DNA of 64,000 nt from Brenneria roseae subsp. roseae (GTDB lineage: Bacteria; Pseudomonadota; Gammaproteobacteria; Enterobacterales; Enterobacteriaceae), in NCBI RefSeq assembly GCF_003115845.1, contig NZ_KZ819039.1, positions 21,799 to 85,798 on the forward strand. Direction: 5' to 3'. The notes beneath the pieces were generated by a model, which was not told the DNA's origin, did no database searches, and was given only the letters and a program-made list of their open reading frames with translations. Positions 9,134-18,218 of the stretch are shown here, piece by piece (the stretch's first letter is position 1; every line of letters begins with the position of its first letter). The position numbers and the translations under genes were made by a program.

Positions 9134-9262
9134 ATAGCTGTTCTTACCCGCCCATTATCTGTCTCGGAAATCCAGAAGGCAGAACCCGCCGATAACGACG
9201 AACAGGCACCGACCCCTGTTCGTCAGGACGCGCCCGGCGGCGCGTATGAAGATGAAACCTGA
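9134..9262 (+). pseudogene. remnant of P4-type tyrosine integrase N-terminus
   Basis: The frame opens after AAGGAG and reads (M)AVLTRPLSVSEIQKAEPAD before it departs from any family pattern and ends at TGA. Integrases of the P4/DUF4102 type commonly begin with a phrase of this kind (ALTxxxIxxAKP). The initiator is ATA instead of ATG, and the arm-binding and catalytic domains are gone. A second fragment with the related phrase MAIITRPLSSSGVQKAK lies at 58743-58814. Its place just beyond the tRNA-Lys repeats fits an integrase that used that tRNA. Identification rests on the short N-terminal phrase only. Confidence 0.5.
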
Positions 9263-9700
9263 GCATCAGGTTCCGCATATCGCGCTTTCTCTGACAAACA
9301 GGGAAAACCAGCCCGCTCACTCTATTGAGTATAAAGTCAATAAAGTCATTTAGTTAGCAGAGCCTTCGAAAGAGTCTATCTTGAAGTAACGAGCAAAAGA
9401 TAATCGTTTTTATAGAGCGGTCAGATCGTATCGACCGGCTTGGCCGATCAGTATCACTTTGTTAGTGATTTATATGATGGTTTAAAAATTAATCAAAAAA
9501 ATAAATTTTAGAAGAGGCAATCGTGACACTAACTCGATGAACAAGCAGAAGAAAGGAGAAACACGGCGAAAGTATTAACGCAGCAAATAGTAAAGAATCA
9601 GTAAAGATTTAAATGATTGTGTCGATATTTAATCAGGCAGATGTTTCCACCTGTTTCTAATGAAATCTACTGACGCTATTGATACCTCAAGGATTGGGAC
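9263..9700. other. non-coding island DNA
   Basis: 438 bp, AT-rich in its second half, without a convincing reading frame. I see only a small hairpin around CGGCTTGGCCG near 9438 and no Hrp box or other known promoter pattern. It is probably decayed mobile-element sequence. Confidence 0.5.
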
Positions 9701-10501
9701 ATGGAAATCAACACAGCCTCGACGACCTATGTTTCGAATGAAAGAAGTAATACATCGAGTTCAGCAATTAAAAATCAAGTGAACAGCAATTCCGTACAGA
9801 GTGAACAAAATAAATCCACCAATACAACATCCACTAAGGTATCGTCTTTCGCCCAACAATTAAGTGATGCAGCTACTCGAGCAGAAAAACGCGATGCCAG
9901 TCTTAGCCGCAGCGAACTCAAGACTAAAGCCGAGTCAGTTCTCAAAGAGATCACCGATGCGAATTATTATACCGATTCGTATAAAAAAATTTATGACGCC
10001 GAGGTGCCCGATACAACTGACCCAGATTTGCTGGCTAGGGCAACACAGGCCACTGATTATTTAAATGGTAAGGCAAGCAATCCGTTCAAGGGGATGTCGC
10101 GAGAGCAGTTGGCGCTGATTACCTACGATGACAGTGGCACGTTTACTGTTAATGAGCGCAGGGCCGCATGGAATGAATCTAATAACCAATACGAAGCATG
10201 GGCACAGAAAGTTGTTGCAAAAGCCATGGCTGAATATAACCGAACTGGAAAAATTACACAGATTTATTCGGACATACTCGAATTTTATAAATCACAGCCC
10301 GCGATAGAGCAGGCACAATATCCAGCAAGTTATGAAGCGCAATTACAGGCAAAAATATCATTAAGCTCATCATCGCTTACAACAAATAGCACCTCCCTGT
10401 TTAGTACGCTGAATAACTGGAAAAACGAGCTACAGGAGAAAAATTCCCATCTCGCCCCGATGAGCCTTTTCACCCTGCTTGCCAATGACAATAAAAAATA
10501 A
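9701..10501 (+). CDS. orphan protein with Ser/Thr/Asn-rich N-terminus, function unknown
   Basis: 266 aa, with a good ribosome site (AAGGA about 8 nt before ATG). Residues 1-50 are rich in Ser, Thr, Asn and Gln and almost free of large hydrophobic residues. The rest is helical and charged, with a well-formed central block (NPFKGMSREQLALITYDDSG...VNERRAAWNE) that looks conserved rather than random. There is no signal peptide or membrane segment. Such an N-terminus resembles type III secretion signals, but no secretion genes or HrpL-type promoter are visible nearby. It lies inside the tRNA-Lys island, and its AT-rich codon use differs from flanking core genes. I do not recognise a named family. 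Confidence 0.7.
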   Translation: MEINTASTTYVSNERSNTSSSAIKNQVNSNSVQSEQNKSTNTTSTKVSSFAQQLSDAATRAEKRDASLSRSELKTKAESVLKEITDANYYTDSYKKIYDAEVPDTTDPDLLARATQATDYLNGKASNPFKGMSREQLALITYDDSGTFTVNERRAAWNESNNQYEAWAQKVVAKAMAEYNRTGKITQIYSDILEFYKSQPAIEQAQYPASYEAQLQAKISLSSSSLTTNSTSLFSTLNNWKNELQEKNSHLAPMSLFTLLANDNKK

Positions 10502-10534
10502 TCCGTTATCGTCTCTGCCCGAAATGCTGGGGGA

Positions 10535-10801
10535 TTGATGGAAAATACGCCGTTGCTCTGCCTGCAAAGCGTCACCCACGCCTACCGTACCGGCGCATCC
10601 ATACAGTCGGTGCTACATGATGTTTCGCTGTCCATTCCTTCTGGCCAAAGCTGCGCCATCGTCGGCGCGTCCGGTTCGGGCAAAAGCACCCTGCTGAATA
10701 ACCAGCCCAGCGCCGGACGTCTGTTGCTGAATGGCCGCGAGGTAACGGTACATCGGGTCTACAATGATAGAGTGTTGTGTGATATCTCTTTTTTTTCATG
10801 A
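10535..10801 (+). pseudogene. truncated ABC transporter ATPase
   Basis: The first 55 residues are a standard ABC ATPase start ([13 protein letters not shown]..., Walker [10 protein letters not shown]). The next step, normally a loop of about 10 residues before PSAG, is collapsed to [19 protein letters not shown]. After about residue 69 the frame reads unrelated sequence to a stop. Q-loop, signature and Walker B motifs are missing. It is the 5' part of an exporter-type gene broken by at least one internal deletion and a 3' truncation. It ends just before tRNA-Lys repeat copy C, so the break is probably tied to island excision or insertion. Confidence 0.75.
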
Positions 10802-10821
10802 TATTAGAGTCAAAATCAGGA

Positions 10822-10883
10822 TTCTGCACGCCCCACCAATTCCGCCAGAGTTTTATCTTCCTGAAGTCATTCCGCCTTGTTTA
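10822..10883 (+). repeat. tRNA-Lys 3'-end repeat, copy C (diverged)
   Basis: TTCTGCACGCCCCACCAAT followed by TCCGCCAGAGTTTTA and a tail ending CCGCCTTG parallels copies A and B with scattered differences. It marks the right edge of the roughly 2.1-kb island that starts at tRNA-Lys. Confidence 0.65.
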
Positions 10884-10976
10884 ACCCATATCGCGAATCC
10901 ATGCCTTTTCTGTTCCTCATCATGGTTTAAAAACGCTTTACCTATTATTTTACCCGCCGCCTATCATTACTGATGT

Positions 10977-11003
10977 AAAAAACGCCCTTACCGGGCGTTT
11001 TTT
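10977..11003 (-). terminator. terminator of the cys operon
   Basis: Stem AAAAAACGCCC / GGGCGTTTTTT with a 5-nt loop, 27 bp past the cysA stop codon. Symmetrical, so it could work in both directions. Confidence 0.85.
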
Positions 11004-11029
11004 ATAGCTGAAGCATCACCGCACGATCA

Positions 11030-12022
11030 TTAAATTTCCCAATCATGGTTATAACGTTTGGGTTTGAACTGAATGACATCCCCTTTTTGCAAACCATGCA
11101 GGCTCAAATCGTCTTTTGCCACTTCCGCTTCTATCAGTTCCTGCTCATCGCCCAGTTTCAATGACAGACGGGTCAACGCGCCAAGCGGGCGAATATCCCG
11201 CACCACAACGGGCTGGTATCCCTCCTGAGCCTGCGTGGACAAAGCGACTTCATGCGGCCGGAACAGAATGGTTTCATCGGTCTGCGCGATCTTCAATCGG
11301 TTGCTGTCTCCCAGGAAGTGATAAACGAACTCACTTGCAGGCCGATTATAGACTTCATCCGGGGAACCAATCTGCTCAATGACGCCTTTGTTCATCAGTA
11401 CGATACGATCGGCAACTTCCATGGCCTCTTCCTGATCGTGCGTTACGAATACCGATGTCAGATTGATGTTTTCATGTAACTGGGATAACCAACGGCGCAA
11501 CTCTTTACGGACTTTGGCATCCAGCGCGCCAAAAGGCTCATCCAACAACAGAATACTGGGTTCGACAATCAGCGCACGAGCCAGCGCAATGCGCTGGCGC
11601 TGTCCGCCGGAAAGCTGTTCAGGATAACGATCCGCCAGCCAGTCCAACTGGACCAGATTCAGTAATTCATGAACTTTTTGTTCAATTTCACGCTTTGAGG
11701 GTCGAATGCTTTTTGGTTTCATGCGCAACCCAAACGCCACGTTGTCAAACACGGTCATATGTCGGAACAGCGCATAATGCTGAAAAACAAAACCGACATT
11801 ACGCTTGCGGACATCGTGAACGGAGACATCTTCGCCATGAAAAATGATGCTGCCGCTGTCCGGCTGTTCCAGACCCGCGATAATACGCAACAGCGTGGTT
11901 TTGCCACATCCGGACGGCCCCAGAAGCGCCACCAGTTCGCCGCTCTGAATGGCCAGGTTGATTTCGTTCAGTGCCTGAAACTGACCAAATTGTTTATTAA
12001 TATTGCGGATCTCAATGCTCAT
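11030..12022 (-). CDS. cysA: sulfate/thiosulfate ABC transporter ATP-binding protein
   Basis: CysA energises sulfate uptake by the CysTWA complex at the inner membrane. Motifs: Walker [10 protein letters not shown]-loop FVFQHYALF, signature LSGGQRQR, Walker [13 protein letters not shown] and H-loop VFVTHDQ. A C-terminal regulatory domain with FRPHEVALS follows. 330 aa, somewhat shorter than the 365 of E. coli, with the shortfall in the C-terminal domain. The start overlaps the end of cysW by 11 nt, which indicates translational coupling. Confidence 0.97.
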   Translation of the reverse strand: MSIEIRNINKQFGQFQALNEINLAIQSGELVALLGPSGCGKTTLLRIIAGLEQPDSGSIIFHGEDVSVHDVRKRNVGFVFQHYALFRHMTVFDNVAFGLRMKPKSIRPSKREIEQKVHELLNLVQLDWLADRYPEQLSGGQRQRIALARALIVEPSILLLDEPFGALDAKVRKELRRWLSQLHENINLTSVFVTHDQEEAMEVADRIVLMNKGVIEQIGSPDEVYNRPASEFVYHFLGDSNRLKIAQTDETILFRPHEVALSTQAQEGYQPVVVRDIRPLGALTRLSLKLGDEQELIEAEVAKDDLSLHGLQKGDVIQFKPKRYNHDWEI

Positions 12023-12893
12023 TTTTGGTCAGCTCCTGTTGTTTCTGTATTTGCTTCGTCAACCTGCTTTCGCTCCACTGGCGCAGCAACAGAACCACCA
12101 GCGACATCACCAGCAGTAGAATTGCGACGCTGAAAGCAGCGACGATGTTATATTCGTTATAAAGAATCTCGATATGCAGCGGCAGCGTATTAGTCAGCCC
12201 GCGGATATGGCCGGAGATAACGGATACCGCACCAAATTCCCCCATTGCTCTGGCGGTGCATAGCACGACGCCGTAAATAAGCGCCCACTTCACATTCGGC
12301 AGCGTAATGTGCCAGAACATCTGCCAACCATTGGCGCCCAGCAATCTCGCGGCTTCTTCCTCCTGAGACCCTTGTTGCTCCATCAGCGGGATCAGCTCGC
12401 GCGCGACATAGGGCAGCGTGACAAAAATGGTCGCCAGCACAATGCCCGGAACCGCATAAACAATTTCCAGATTATGAGCCGTCAGGAAGGGATAGAGCTT
12501 GCTTTGAGCACCAAACAACAGAACATAAACCAACCCGGCGACTACGGGTGAAACGGAAAATGGCAGGTCAATCAGCGCCAGCAGCAGACTCTTGCCACGA
12601 AATTCAAATTTGGTTACACACCATGCGGTTGTCAACCCGAAAACCACGTTCAGCGGTACGGAAATCGCCGTTGCCAGTAAGGTCAGTTTCAGTGCCGAAA
12701 CGGCATCAGGCTCAGAGATTGCATCCCAGAATGCCCCAATGCCTTTATCCAGACCTTGAGTCACTACCATCAGCAAAGGCAACACCAAAATCAGGAAAAA
12801 CACAATCCACGCCAGCGACACCAAAATGTAATACGCGGCCGATTGTTTTTTGGCTTTCTGCACACGGGATTGAGAGGAAATAACCTGTTCCAT
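12012..12893 (-). CDS. cysW: sulfate/thiosulfate ABC transporter permease CysW
   Basis: Inner-membrane permease, 293 aa, with about six membrane helices after a charged N-terminal stretch ([11 protein letters not shown]). The ABC-interacting EAA loop is [16 protein letters not shown]. It pairs with CysT to form the sulfate channel. The gene lies 12 nt after cysT and overlaps cysA. Confidence 0.96.
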   Translation of the reverse strand: MEQVISSQSRVQKAKKQSAAYYILVSLAWIVFFLILVLPLLMVVTQGLDKGIGAFWDAISEPDAVSALKLTLLATAISVPLNVVFGLTTAWCVTKFEFRGKSLLLALIDLPFSVSPVVAGLVYVLLFGAQSKLYPFLTAHNLEIVYAVPGIVLATIFVTLPYVARELIPLMEQQGSQEEEAARLLGANGWQMFWHITLPNVKWALIYGVVLCTARAMGEFGAVSVISGHIRGLTNTLPLHIEILYNEYNIVAAFSVAILLLVMSLVVLLLRQWSESRLTKQIQKQQELTKNEH

Positions 12894-12905
12894 GACGATC
12901 TTGCC

Positions 12906-13718
12906 TTACAGTTTCGGTTGAATACGACGCTGCAATAAATTAATCAGCAGCAGCATAATGAAAGAAACCAGCAGCATAAATACGCCAATCCCGGTTGCCC
13001 CTTTATAGTCATACTGATCGAGTTTCGAGACGATCAGCAGCGGCAAAATTTCCGTTTTAAACGGAATGTTGCCGGCGATAAATACCACAGATCCGTATTC
13101 CCCAACGCCGCGCGCAAAAGCCAGCGCAAAGCCGGTCAACCATGCGGGCAACAGTGTAGGAACCAGAACGTGGCGAAACACCTGCAATGGACGAGCGCCA
13201 AGACACGCCGCCGCCTCTTCAATTTCTTTCGGAATATCCGCCAGCACGGGTTGCAGCGTTCGGACCACAAAAGGCAGCGTGACGAAAATCAACGCCAGCG
13301 TAATCCCGATGCTGGTATAGGCAATTTTAAAGGGAAACAGCGAACCAATCAGACCATTGGGCGCATACAGCGCCGTCAGGGCGATCCCGGCTACTGCCGT
13401 CGGCAGCGCAAACGGCATGTCGATCATCGCATCAATGATTTTACGCCCCGGGAACGTATAACGAACCAAGACCCATGCCAGCAGCGTACCTAAAACACCA
13501 TTAATAAAGGCAGCCGCCAGCGCAGTACCAAAGGAGAGTTGCAGGGAGAAAAGCACCTGGCGGCTGGTAATCAATTCCCAGAACTGTACCAGCGTCAATT
13601 GACTGGCATAAAGAAACATACCGGCCAATGGAATAAGGACAATCAATCCTAAATAACTCAGGCTAAAGCCCAAAGTTAATCCGAAACCGGGAATCACCGA
13701 GGAAGAACGCTGCGACAT
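12906..13718 (-). CDS. cysT: sulfate/thiosulfate ABC transporter permease CysT (CysU)
   Basis: Inner-membrane permease, 270 aa, with about six membrane helices. The EAA loop is EIEEAAACLGARPLQVF, and the family phrase FARGVGEYGSVVFIAGN is intact. It is partner of CysW. It lies downstream of the binding-protein gene after a 166-bp gap that holds a nested inverted repeat, so part of the transcripts may stop or be trimmed there. Confidence 0.96.
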   Translation of the reverse strand: MSQRSSSVIPGFGLTLGFSLSYLGLIVLIPLAGMFLYASQLTLVQFWELITSRQVLFSLQLSFGTALAAAFINGVLGTLLAWVLVRYTFPGRKIIDAMIDMPFALPTAVAGIALTALYAPNGLIGSLFPFKIAYTSIGITLALIFVTLPFVVRTLQPVLADIPKEIEEAAACLGARPLQVFRHVLVPTLLPAWLTGFALAFARGVGEYGSVVFIAGNIPFKTEILPLLIVSKLDQYDYKGATGIGVFMLLVSFIMLLLINLLQRRIQPKL

Positions 13719-13780
13719 ACTGTGCCTTTAATTGTCATGCTCAAAGATCCTGGCCAATTAAATAATTGCCGACGAACTAA

Positions 13781-13861
13781 GGCCGCTATTTCCCTTATCT
13801 TTCAACATGAAACCATACCGGCCTTTTTCACGTTGAAATCCATCAGGAATAAATAGCGGCC
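13781..13861. repeat. nested inverted repeat between sbp and cysT
   Basis: Outer arms GGCCGCTATTT (13781-13791) and AAATAGCGGCC (13851-13861) are perfect. Inner arms TTTCAAC (13800-13806) and GTTGAAA (13832-13838) share nearly the same centre. As RNA this would form a long imperfect hairpin. It may protect the 3' end of the binding-protein mRNA and set its excess over the permeases; this is inference. Confidence 0.7.
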
Positions 13862-13884
13862 TGCGTATATCAGAAAGTCATAGG

Positions 13885-14895
13885 TTACTTATTGATTTCC
13901 TGGAAAATTTTATCGAACACGCCACCATCATTAAAAAAGGTTTCCTGTGCGGCTGTCCAGCCGCCGAAATCTTTATCAATCGTCACCAGCTCCACCGGCG
14001 CGAACTGATCTTTAAATTCTTCAGCAATTTTGGCATTACGCGGACGATAGAAGTTTTTACCAATGATGCGCTGTGCTTCATCGCTATAAAGGTATTGCAA
14101 ATAGGCTTCCGCCTGTTTCTGCGTTCCCTTGCGCTCAACCACTTTGTCTACCACGGCAACAGGCGGTTCTGCCAGAATTGACAAGGATGGCGTGACAATC
14201 TCGAGTTGATCGCCGCCCTGTTCTTGCAGAGAAAGATACGCTTCGTTTTCCCATGCCAGCAGAACATCACCTAACTGGCGCTGTACAAAGCTGATCGTTG
14301 AGCCGCGGGCCCCCGTATCTAGAACGGGTGCATGACGATACAGTTCTGTTACAAACTTCAGCGCCGTTTCATCATTGCCGCCGGGCTGCGCTTTGGCATA
14401 AGCCCAGGCTGCCAGGAAATTCCAGCGCGCTCCGCCAGACGTTTTCGGGTTTGGCGTAATGACTTCCACGCCCGGCTTAACCAGATCGCCCCAGTCTTTA
14501 ATTTGTTTCGGATTACCTTTTCTCACCAGAAATACAATGGTGGAGGTATAAGGCGTACTGTTATCCGGCAAGCGGGTCTGCCATTTAGGATCGATAATCT
14601 GCTGATTCAGGTTGAGTGCATCAATATCGCCGGCCAGCGCCAACGTGACCACATCAGCCTGCAAACCGTCGATAACAGAACGCGCCTGCTTACCTGAACC
14701 GCCGTGTGAATTCTTGATGGAGATATCCTCACCCGTTGTCGCTTTCCAGTGCTTGATAAAAGCAGCGTTGTATTGCTGATAAAGCTCACGAGTGGGATCG
14801 TAAGAAACATTCAATAATTCCGTCGCCGCAGAGGCGACGCCAGAAAATAAGAGCGCTGCCGTAGCAACAGATAGCCCCAGACGACGTATTGACAT
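13885..14895 (-). CDS. sbp: sulfate-binding protein (Sbp type) in the cysP position
   Basis: Periplasmic binding protein of the sulfate transporter, about 336 aa, with a signal peptide ending SGVASAA. The sequence follows Sbp rather than Cys[41 protein letters not shown] and LARGS-like TGARGST. The operon place (first gene before cysTWA) is that of cysP in E. coli. The start at 14895 is chosen because GGGGAG lies 8 nt before that ATG; a GTG three codons earlier overlaps this ribosome site. CysB control is expected but I could not locate a site. Confidence 0.9.
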   Translation of the reverse strand: MSIRRLGLSVATAALLFSGVASAATELLNVSYDPTRELYQQYNAAFIKHWKATTGEDISIKNSHGGSGKQARSVIDGLQADVVTLALAGDIDALNLNQQIIDPKWQTRLPDNSTPYTSTIVFLVRKGNPKQIKDWGDLVKPGVEVITPNPKTSGGARWNFLAAWAYAKAQPGGNDETALKFVTELYRHAPVLDTGARGSTISFVQRQLGDVLLAWENEAYLSLQEQGGDQLEIVTPSLSILAEPPVAVVDKVVERKGTQKQAEAYLQYLYSDEAQRIIGKNFYRPRNAKIAEEFKDQFAPVELVTIDKDFGGWTAAQETFFNDGGVFDKIFQEINK

Positions 14896-15227
14896 TATTA
14901 TCACTCCCCAAAATTTGAAAGTATTTATCGGCCTGTCCGATTTATTCGTTGCGACTACAAAGAAATGTCGAATCAGGCGAATATAAAAATAACGACGAAT
15001 GCTCCTGATTTACGTGCTGAACCAACACGGCTATCAGACTGACAACATGGAAGTGACAATAGAGGATATGGGAAAGTGGCAAAAATACTGTTTCGCGATA
15101 ATTTATGCTATCACGTTATATTGTTAATGGTTATGTAATGGTTTTCAATCTAAGTGAATATTAGTACAGGAATAACGCCCGCCTCCTTTTTAAAGATCGA
15201 AGCAGACGCGTCCCCTACTGTGCGGAC
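14896..15227. other. intergenic region upstream of the cys operon
   Basis: 332 bp between cdaR and sbp, both on the minus strand. It must hold the cys operon promoter. TATATT near 14980 could be a -10, but I cannot place a convincing -35 or CysB site. No coding frame or RNA gene seen. Confidence 0.4.
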
Positions 15228-16385
15228 TTAGTCTTCTTCGTCGAGTTGCAGGGCGACGTACAGCAGCAGGCGATCGTCGAAATTTCCCAGATCCAGTCCG
15301 GTGAGTTCGGAAATGCGATTAAGGCGATACTCCAGCGTATTCCTGTGAATAAACAGCGCCTTAGCTGTCGCACCCGGTTGAACATTGTTGCGGAACCAGG
15401 CTCCCAGCGTCCGGCGTAACAGTCCATTGCCATCCATTGCTTTCAGTTTGCCCAAAGGACGCACCAGTTCATTTGCCTGCCAACCACCGCGCAAACTATC
15501 CAGTAATACCGGCAGCATCAGATCCTGATAGTAATAACAACGCTGCGATGGCATACGCTGCTTGCCGACGCTCATGGTGGTTCGGGCGGTCCGATAAGAG
15601 CGGGCAATGCTGCCGGGGCCGGAAAAGTAATTCCCCAAGGCCAGACGAACCCGAAAACGGCTGCTTTCCGCCATGCGGGAGAGCAGATTGTCGACCCGCC
15701 GACGATGTTCCTCCGCATCCCAGCGACCGTGACAGTTCAACGCCGGCTTCAGTACCACCATTTCCGTCAGCGACACAATGGCAATCAGGTTGTCGCGCTC
15801 TGGCGTCGTCAGCAGCGTTTGCAACTGTTGCAGTTCCTCCATTGCGCTATCTACGCCGAGTTGTCCGCTATCGACTTCCACAACCGCCGCCACTCGCGGC
15901 TTATTCAGGTCGATCCCCAAACGCTGCGCCCATTCCATCAGCGCAGGAGATAATTCATCGGTACGAATCAGGTTCAAAACCAGCTCTTCGCGCAAACGAC
16001 TATCCTGCGCCAACATATGCAGCAGCCTCGCCTGTTCCAGCATCATTTCAGCCGTCATACAAACCAGCTCGCCATACTGCCGCAGCTGGCCGGGATTTCC
16101 AGTCAGACCGATGACCCCCACAATTTCTCCATCAATTCGCAACGGCAGATTGATGCCGGGACGGACGCCATGCAAATGACGGGCGACCGCATCATCGATG
16201 TCGACAACCCGCCCCTGAGACAGCGCCAGCAGTGCTCCCTCATGCAATTCACCCAATCGTTCCTGATCGCCACTGCCAATGATTTTGCCGCGGGCATCCA
16301 TCACATTGATATTACTATCAATAATCTGCATGGTTCGTGCAACGATATCCTGAGCCATCCTGGCATTAAGATGATATGACGCCAT
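15228..16385 (-). CDS. cdaR: sugar diacid utilisation regulator CdaR
   Basis: CdaR activates genes for D-glucarate, D-galactarate and D-glycerate use. 385 aa: an N-terminal sugar-diacid-recognition domain (MAQDIVARTMQIIDSNINVM, INLPLRIDGEIVGVIGLTG), a central region, and a C-terminal PucR-type helix-turn-helix (KALFIHRNTLEYRLNRISEL). I start it at base 16385 (MASYHLNARM) because AGAGGT precedes it and relatives begin there; the upstream extension is not conserved. It is followed by degP upstream on the same strand, but a separate unit is likely. No catabolic target genes lie in the window. Confidence 0.94.
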   Translation of the reverse strand: MASYHLNARMAQDIVARTMQIIDSNINVMDARGKIIGSGDQERLGELHEGALLALSQGRVVDIDDAVARHLHGVRPGINLPLRIDGEIVGVIGLTGNPGQLRQYGELVCMTAEMMLEQARLLHMLAQDSRLREELVLNLIRTDELSPALMEWAQRLGIDLNKPRVAAVVEVDSGQLGVDSAMEELQQLQTLLTTPERDNLIAIVSLTEMVVLKPALNCHGRWDAEEHRRRVDNLLSRMAESSRFRVRLALGNYFSGPGSIARSYRTARTTMSVGKQRMPSQRCYYYQDLMLPVLLDSLRGGWQANELVRPLGKLKAMDGNGLLRRTLGAWFRNNVQPGATAKALFIHRNTLEYRLNRISELTGLDLGNFDDRLLLYVALQLDEED

Positions 16386-16559
16386 TTCGACCTCTGCGGG
16401 GAACACTGACAATTGCACCAGCATAACGTCACTTGTTACCTCGCACATTGTGCAAATTAACAAAGAATGGTGGATTCGTTTAAAACTGTGGAAGAACTCA
16501 CAGAATACGGGCAGGGAAATGGAATAGCCGGGCACAGGCGCACCCGGCATAGAGAGAAA

Positions 16560-17993
16560 TTACTGAGTTAACAGATAGATATCGCTATCGCCACGTCGAA
16601 TATTCAACGCCAGAACCGCCGGTTTACTGTCCAGGATCTTACGCAACTCACCAATGTTCTGCACGGGTTGCTGATTGACGCCAAAAATGATGTCGTCCTT
16701 TTTCAAGCCGATTTTCGCCGCGGCCGTTCCCGCTTTGACATTATCAACCTTGACGCCTTTCCGACCATCCAATTCAGTATTACTTAATTCGGCGCCTTCA
16801 ATACCTGAATAGAGGTTGCCTGACGACACCTGAGTCTGACTGCTTTGTTGAAGCGTCACATCGACCGTCAACGGTTTGCCGTCGCGCAATAATCCCAGCG
16901 ATACCTTGCTGCCGACCGGCAATGAACCGACCTGGGCACGCAGCGCAGAGAAGCTGCTGATGGCTTTTCCGTTCAACGTTACGATCACATCGCCTGCCTT
17001 TATACCCGCTTCAGCCGCCGCAGACTTCGGTTGAACCTGGCTGACAAAGGCGCCGCGCTGGGCATCCACTTTCATGGCCTGAGCCAGTTCGGAATTCAAT
17101 TCCGTTCCGGTAATCCCCAGTTCGCCCCGTTTCACTTCGCCAAATTCGACTATCTGTCCGACCAGACTTTTCACCATATTACTGGGGATCGCAAAACCGA
17201 TACCGATATTACCGCCATCCGGCGCCAGAATTGCCGTATTCAGGCCGATCAATTCACCGTTGAGATTTACCAGCGCGCCACCGGAATTCCCCCGGTTGAT
17301 AGCCGCATCGGTCTGAATAAAGTTTTCATAGTTTTCAATATTCAACCCGCTCCGTCCCAGAGCGGAAACAATGCCGGACGTTGCCGTTTCCCCCAATCCA
17401 TAAGGGTTACCGATCGCCACGGTATAATCCCCGACGCGTAACTGATCCGAGTCAGCCAATTTGATGGCGGTCAGGTTTTTAAAATCTTTCAACTGCACCA
17501 GCGCAATATCCGAACGCGGATCTCTGCCAATAATCTTGGCATCATATTTACGGCCATCGCTGAGTCTGATCTGAATTTTATCTGCGTTTTCTACTACATG
17601 GCTATTGGTCACCACATAGCCTTTTTCCGCATTGATCACCACCCCGGCACCTAACACCTGGAAATTCTGCTGTCTGGAGGGTTGTCCATCATCACCGTCT
17701 CCCTGACACATCGGTGATGTCTGAAACGGGGAACCTTCCTGACAGAATGGTGAATTCTCTCCGAAGAATGGTTGGAGCTGCTGAGGGATCTTCTCTTTAT
17801 CGACATTAGTATGTCCTTCCACATAAATACTCACGACGGAAGGCATCACTTTTTCCAGCATGGGAGCCAGACTGGGAAGCTGTCCGCTGGAAGACGAGGA
17901 CAAAACTGACTCTGCCGCATTAGCAGCGATAGGCCCCATTGCCATCGCCAGGCTTAAGGTCAGCGCGCTTAGAACCAATGATTTTCTTTTCAT
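16560..17993 (-). CDS. degP: periplasmic serine endoprotease/chaperone DegP
   Basis: DegP (HtrA) degrades or refolds misfolded envelope proteins. Signal peptide with cleavage near ANA/AES (residue 26). The catalytic triad is His132 (TNSHVV), Asp162 (RSDIAL) and Ser237 (RGNSGGA), followed by two PDZ domains. Two cysteines in the LA loop (near FCQEG and MCQGD) match the E. coli pattern. 477 aa, full length. A sigma-E type promoter is visible at 18138-18164, leaving an mRNA leader of about 140 nt. Divergence from E. coli is small. Confidence 0.97.
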   Translation of the reverse strand: MKRKSLVLSALTLSLAMAMGPIAANAAESVLSSSSSGQLPSLAPMLEKVMPSVVSIYVEGHTNVDKEKIPQQLQPFFGENSPFCQEGSPFQTSPMCQGDGDDGQPSRQQNFQVLGAGVVINAEKGYVVTNSHVVENADKIQIRLSDGRKYDAKIIGRDPRSDIALVQLKDFKNLTAIKLADSDQLRVGDYTVAIGNPYGLGETATSGIVSALGRSGLNIENYENFIQTDAAINRGNSGGALVNLNGELIGLNTAILAPDGGNIGIGFAIPSNMVKSLVGQIVEFGEVKRGELGITGTELNSELAQAMKVDAQRGAFVSQVQPKSAAAEAGIKAGDVIVTLNGKAISSFSALRAQVGSLPVGSKVSLGLLRDGKPLTVDVTLQQSSQTQVSSGNLYSGIEGAELSNTELDGRKGVKVDNVKAGTAAAKIGLKKDDIIFGVNQQPVQNIGELRKILDSKPAVLALNIRRGDSDIYLLTQ

Positions 17994-18137
17994 AAGGGAT
18001 ATATCTCATATTAATCAACACGCAAGTCTTACGGCCTTTTATACCCGGTCGCAGTCAAAAAGCAGGAAAGCGGCAAACAAATGCCGCCGGTACACTGCCG
18101 CCTGAAGACAGCGGATACATGCAGTGGTCGTGCTGTA

Positions 18138-18164
18138 TGAGATAAATATGGACTAACAAAGTTC
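18138..18164 (-). promoter_or_regulatory. sigma-E promoter of degP
   Basis: On the minus strand, GAACTT (18159-18164), a 16-bp spacer, then TCTCA (18138-18142). The sigma-E consensus is GAACTT-N16-TCTRA, and the E. coli degP promoter has the same -35 and spacer. One mismatch in the -10. Confidence 0.8.
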
Positions 18165-18218
18165 ATCCGGAGAAGAAGATGAAGCGTAAGAAAATATTGA
18201 ACCTCTTTACAAAAGTGC

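Noticed and set aside
9480..9700. Possible HrpL (Hrp box) promoter before the orphan island gene
   Set aside because: I looked for GGAACC-N15/16-CCACNNA and found no match in the 220 bp upstream.
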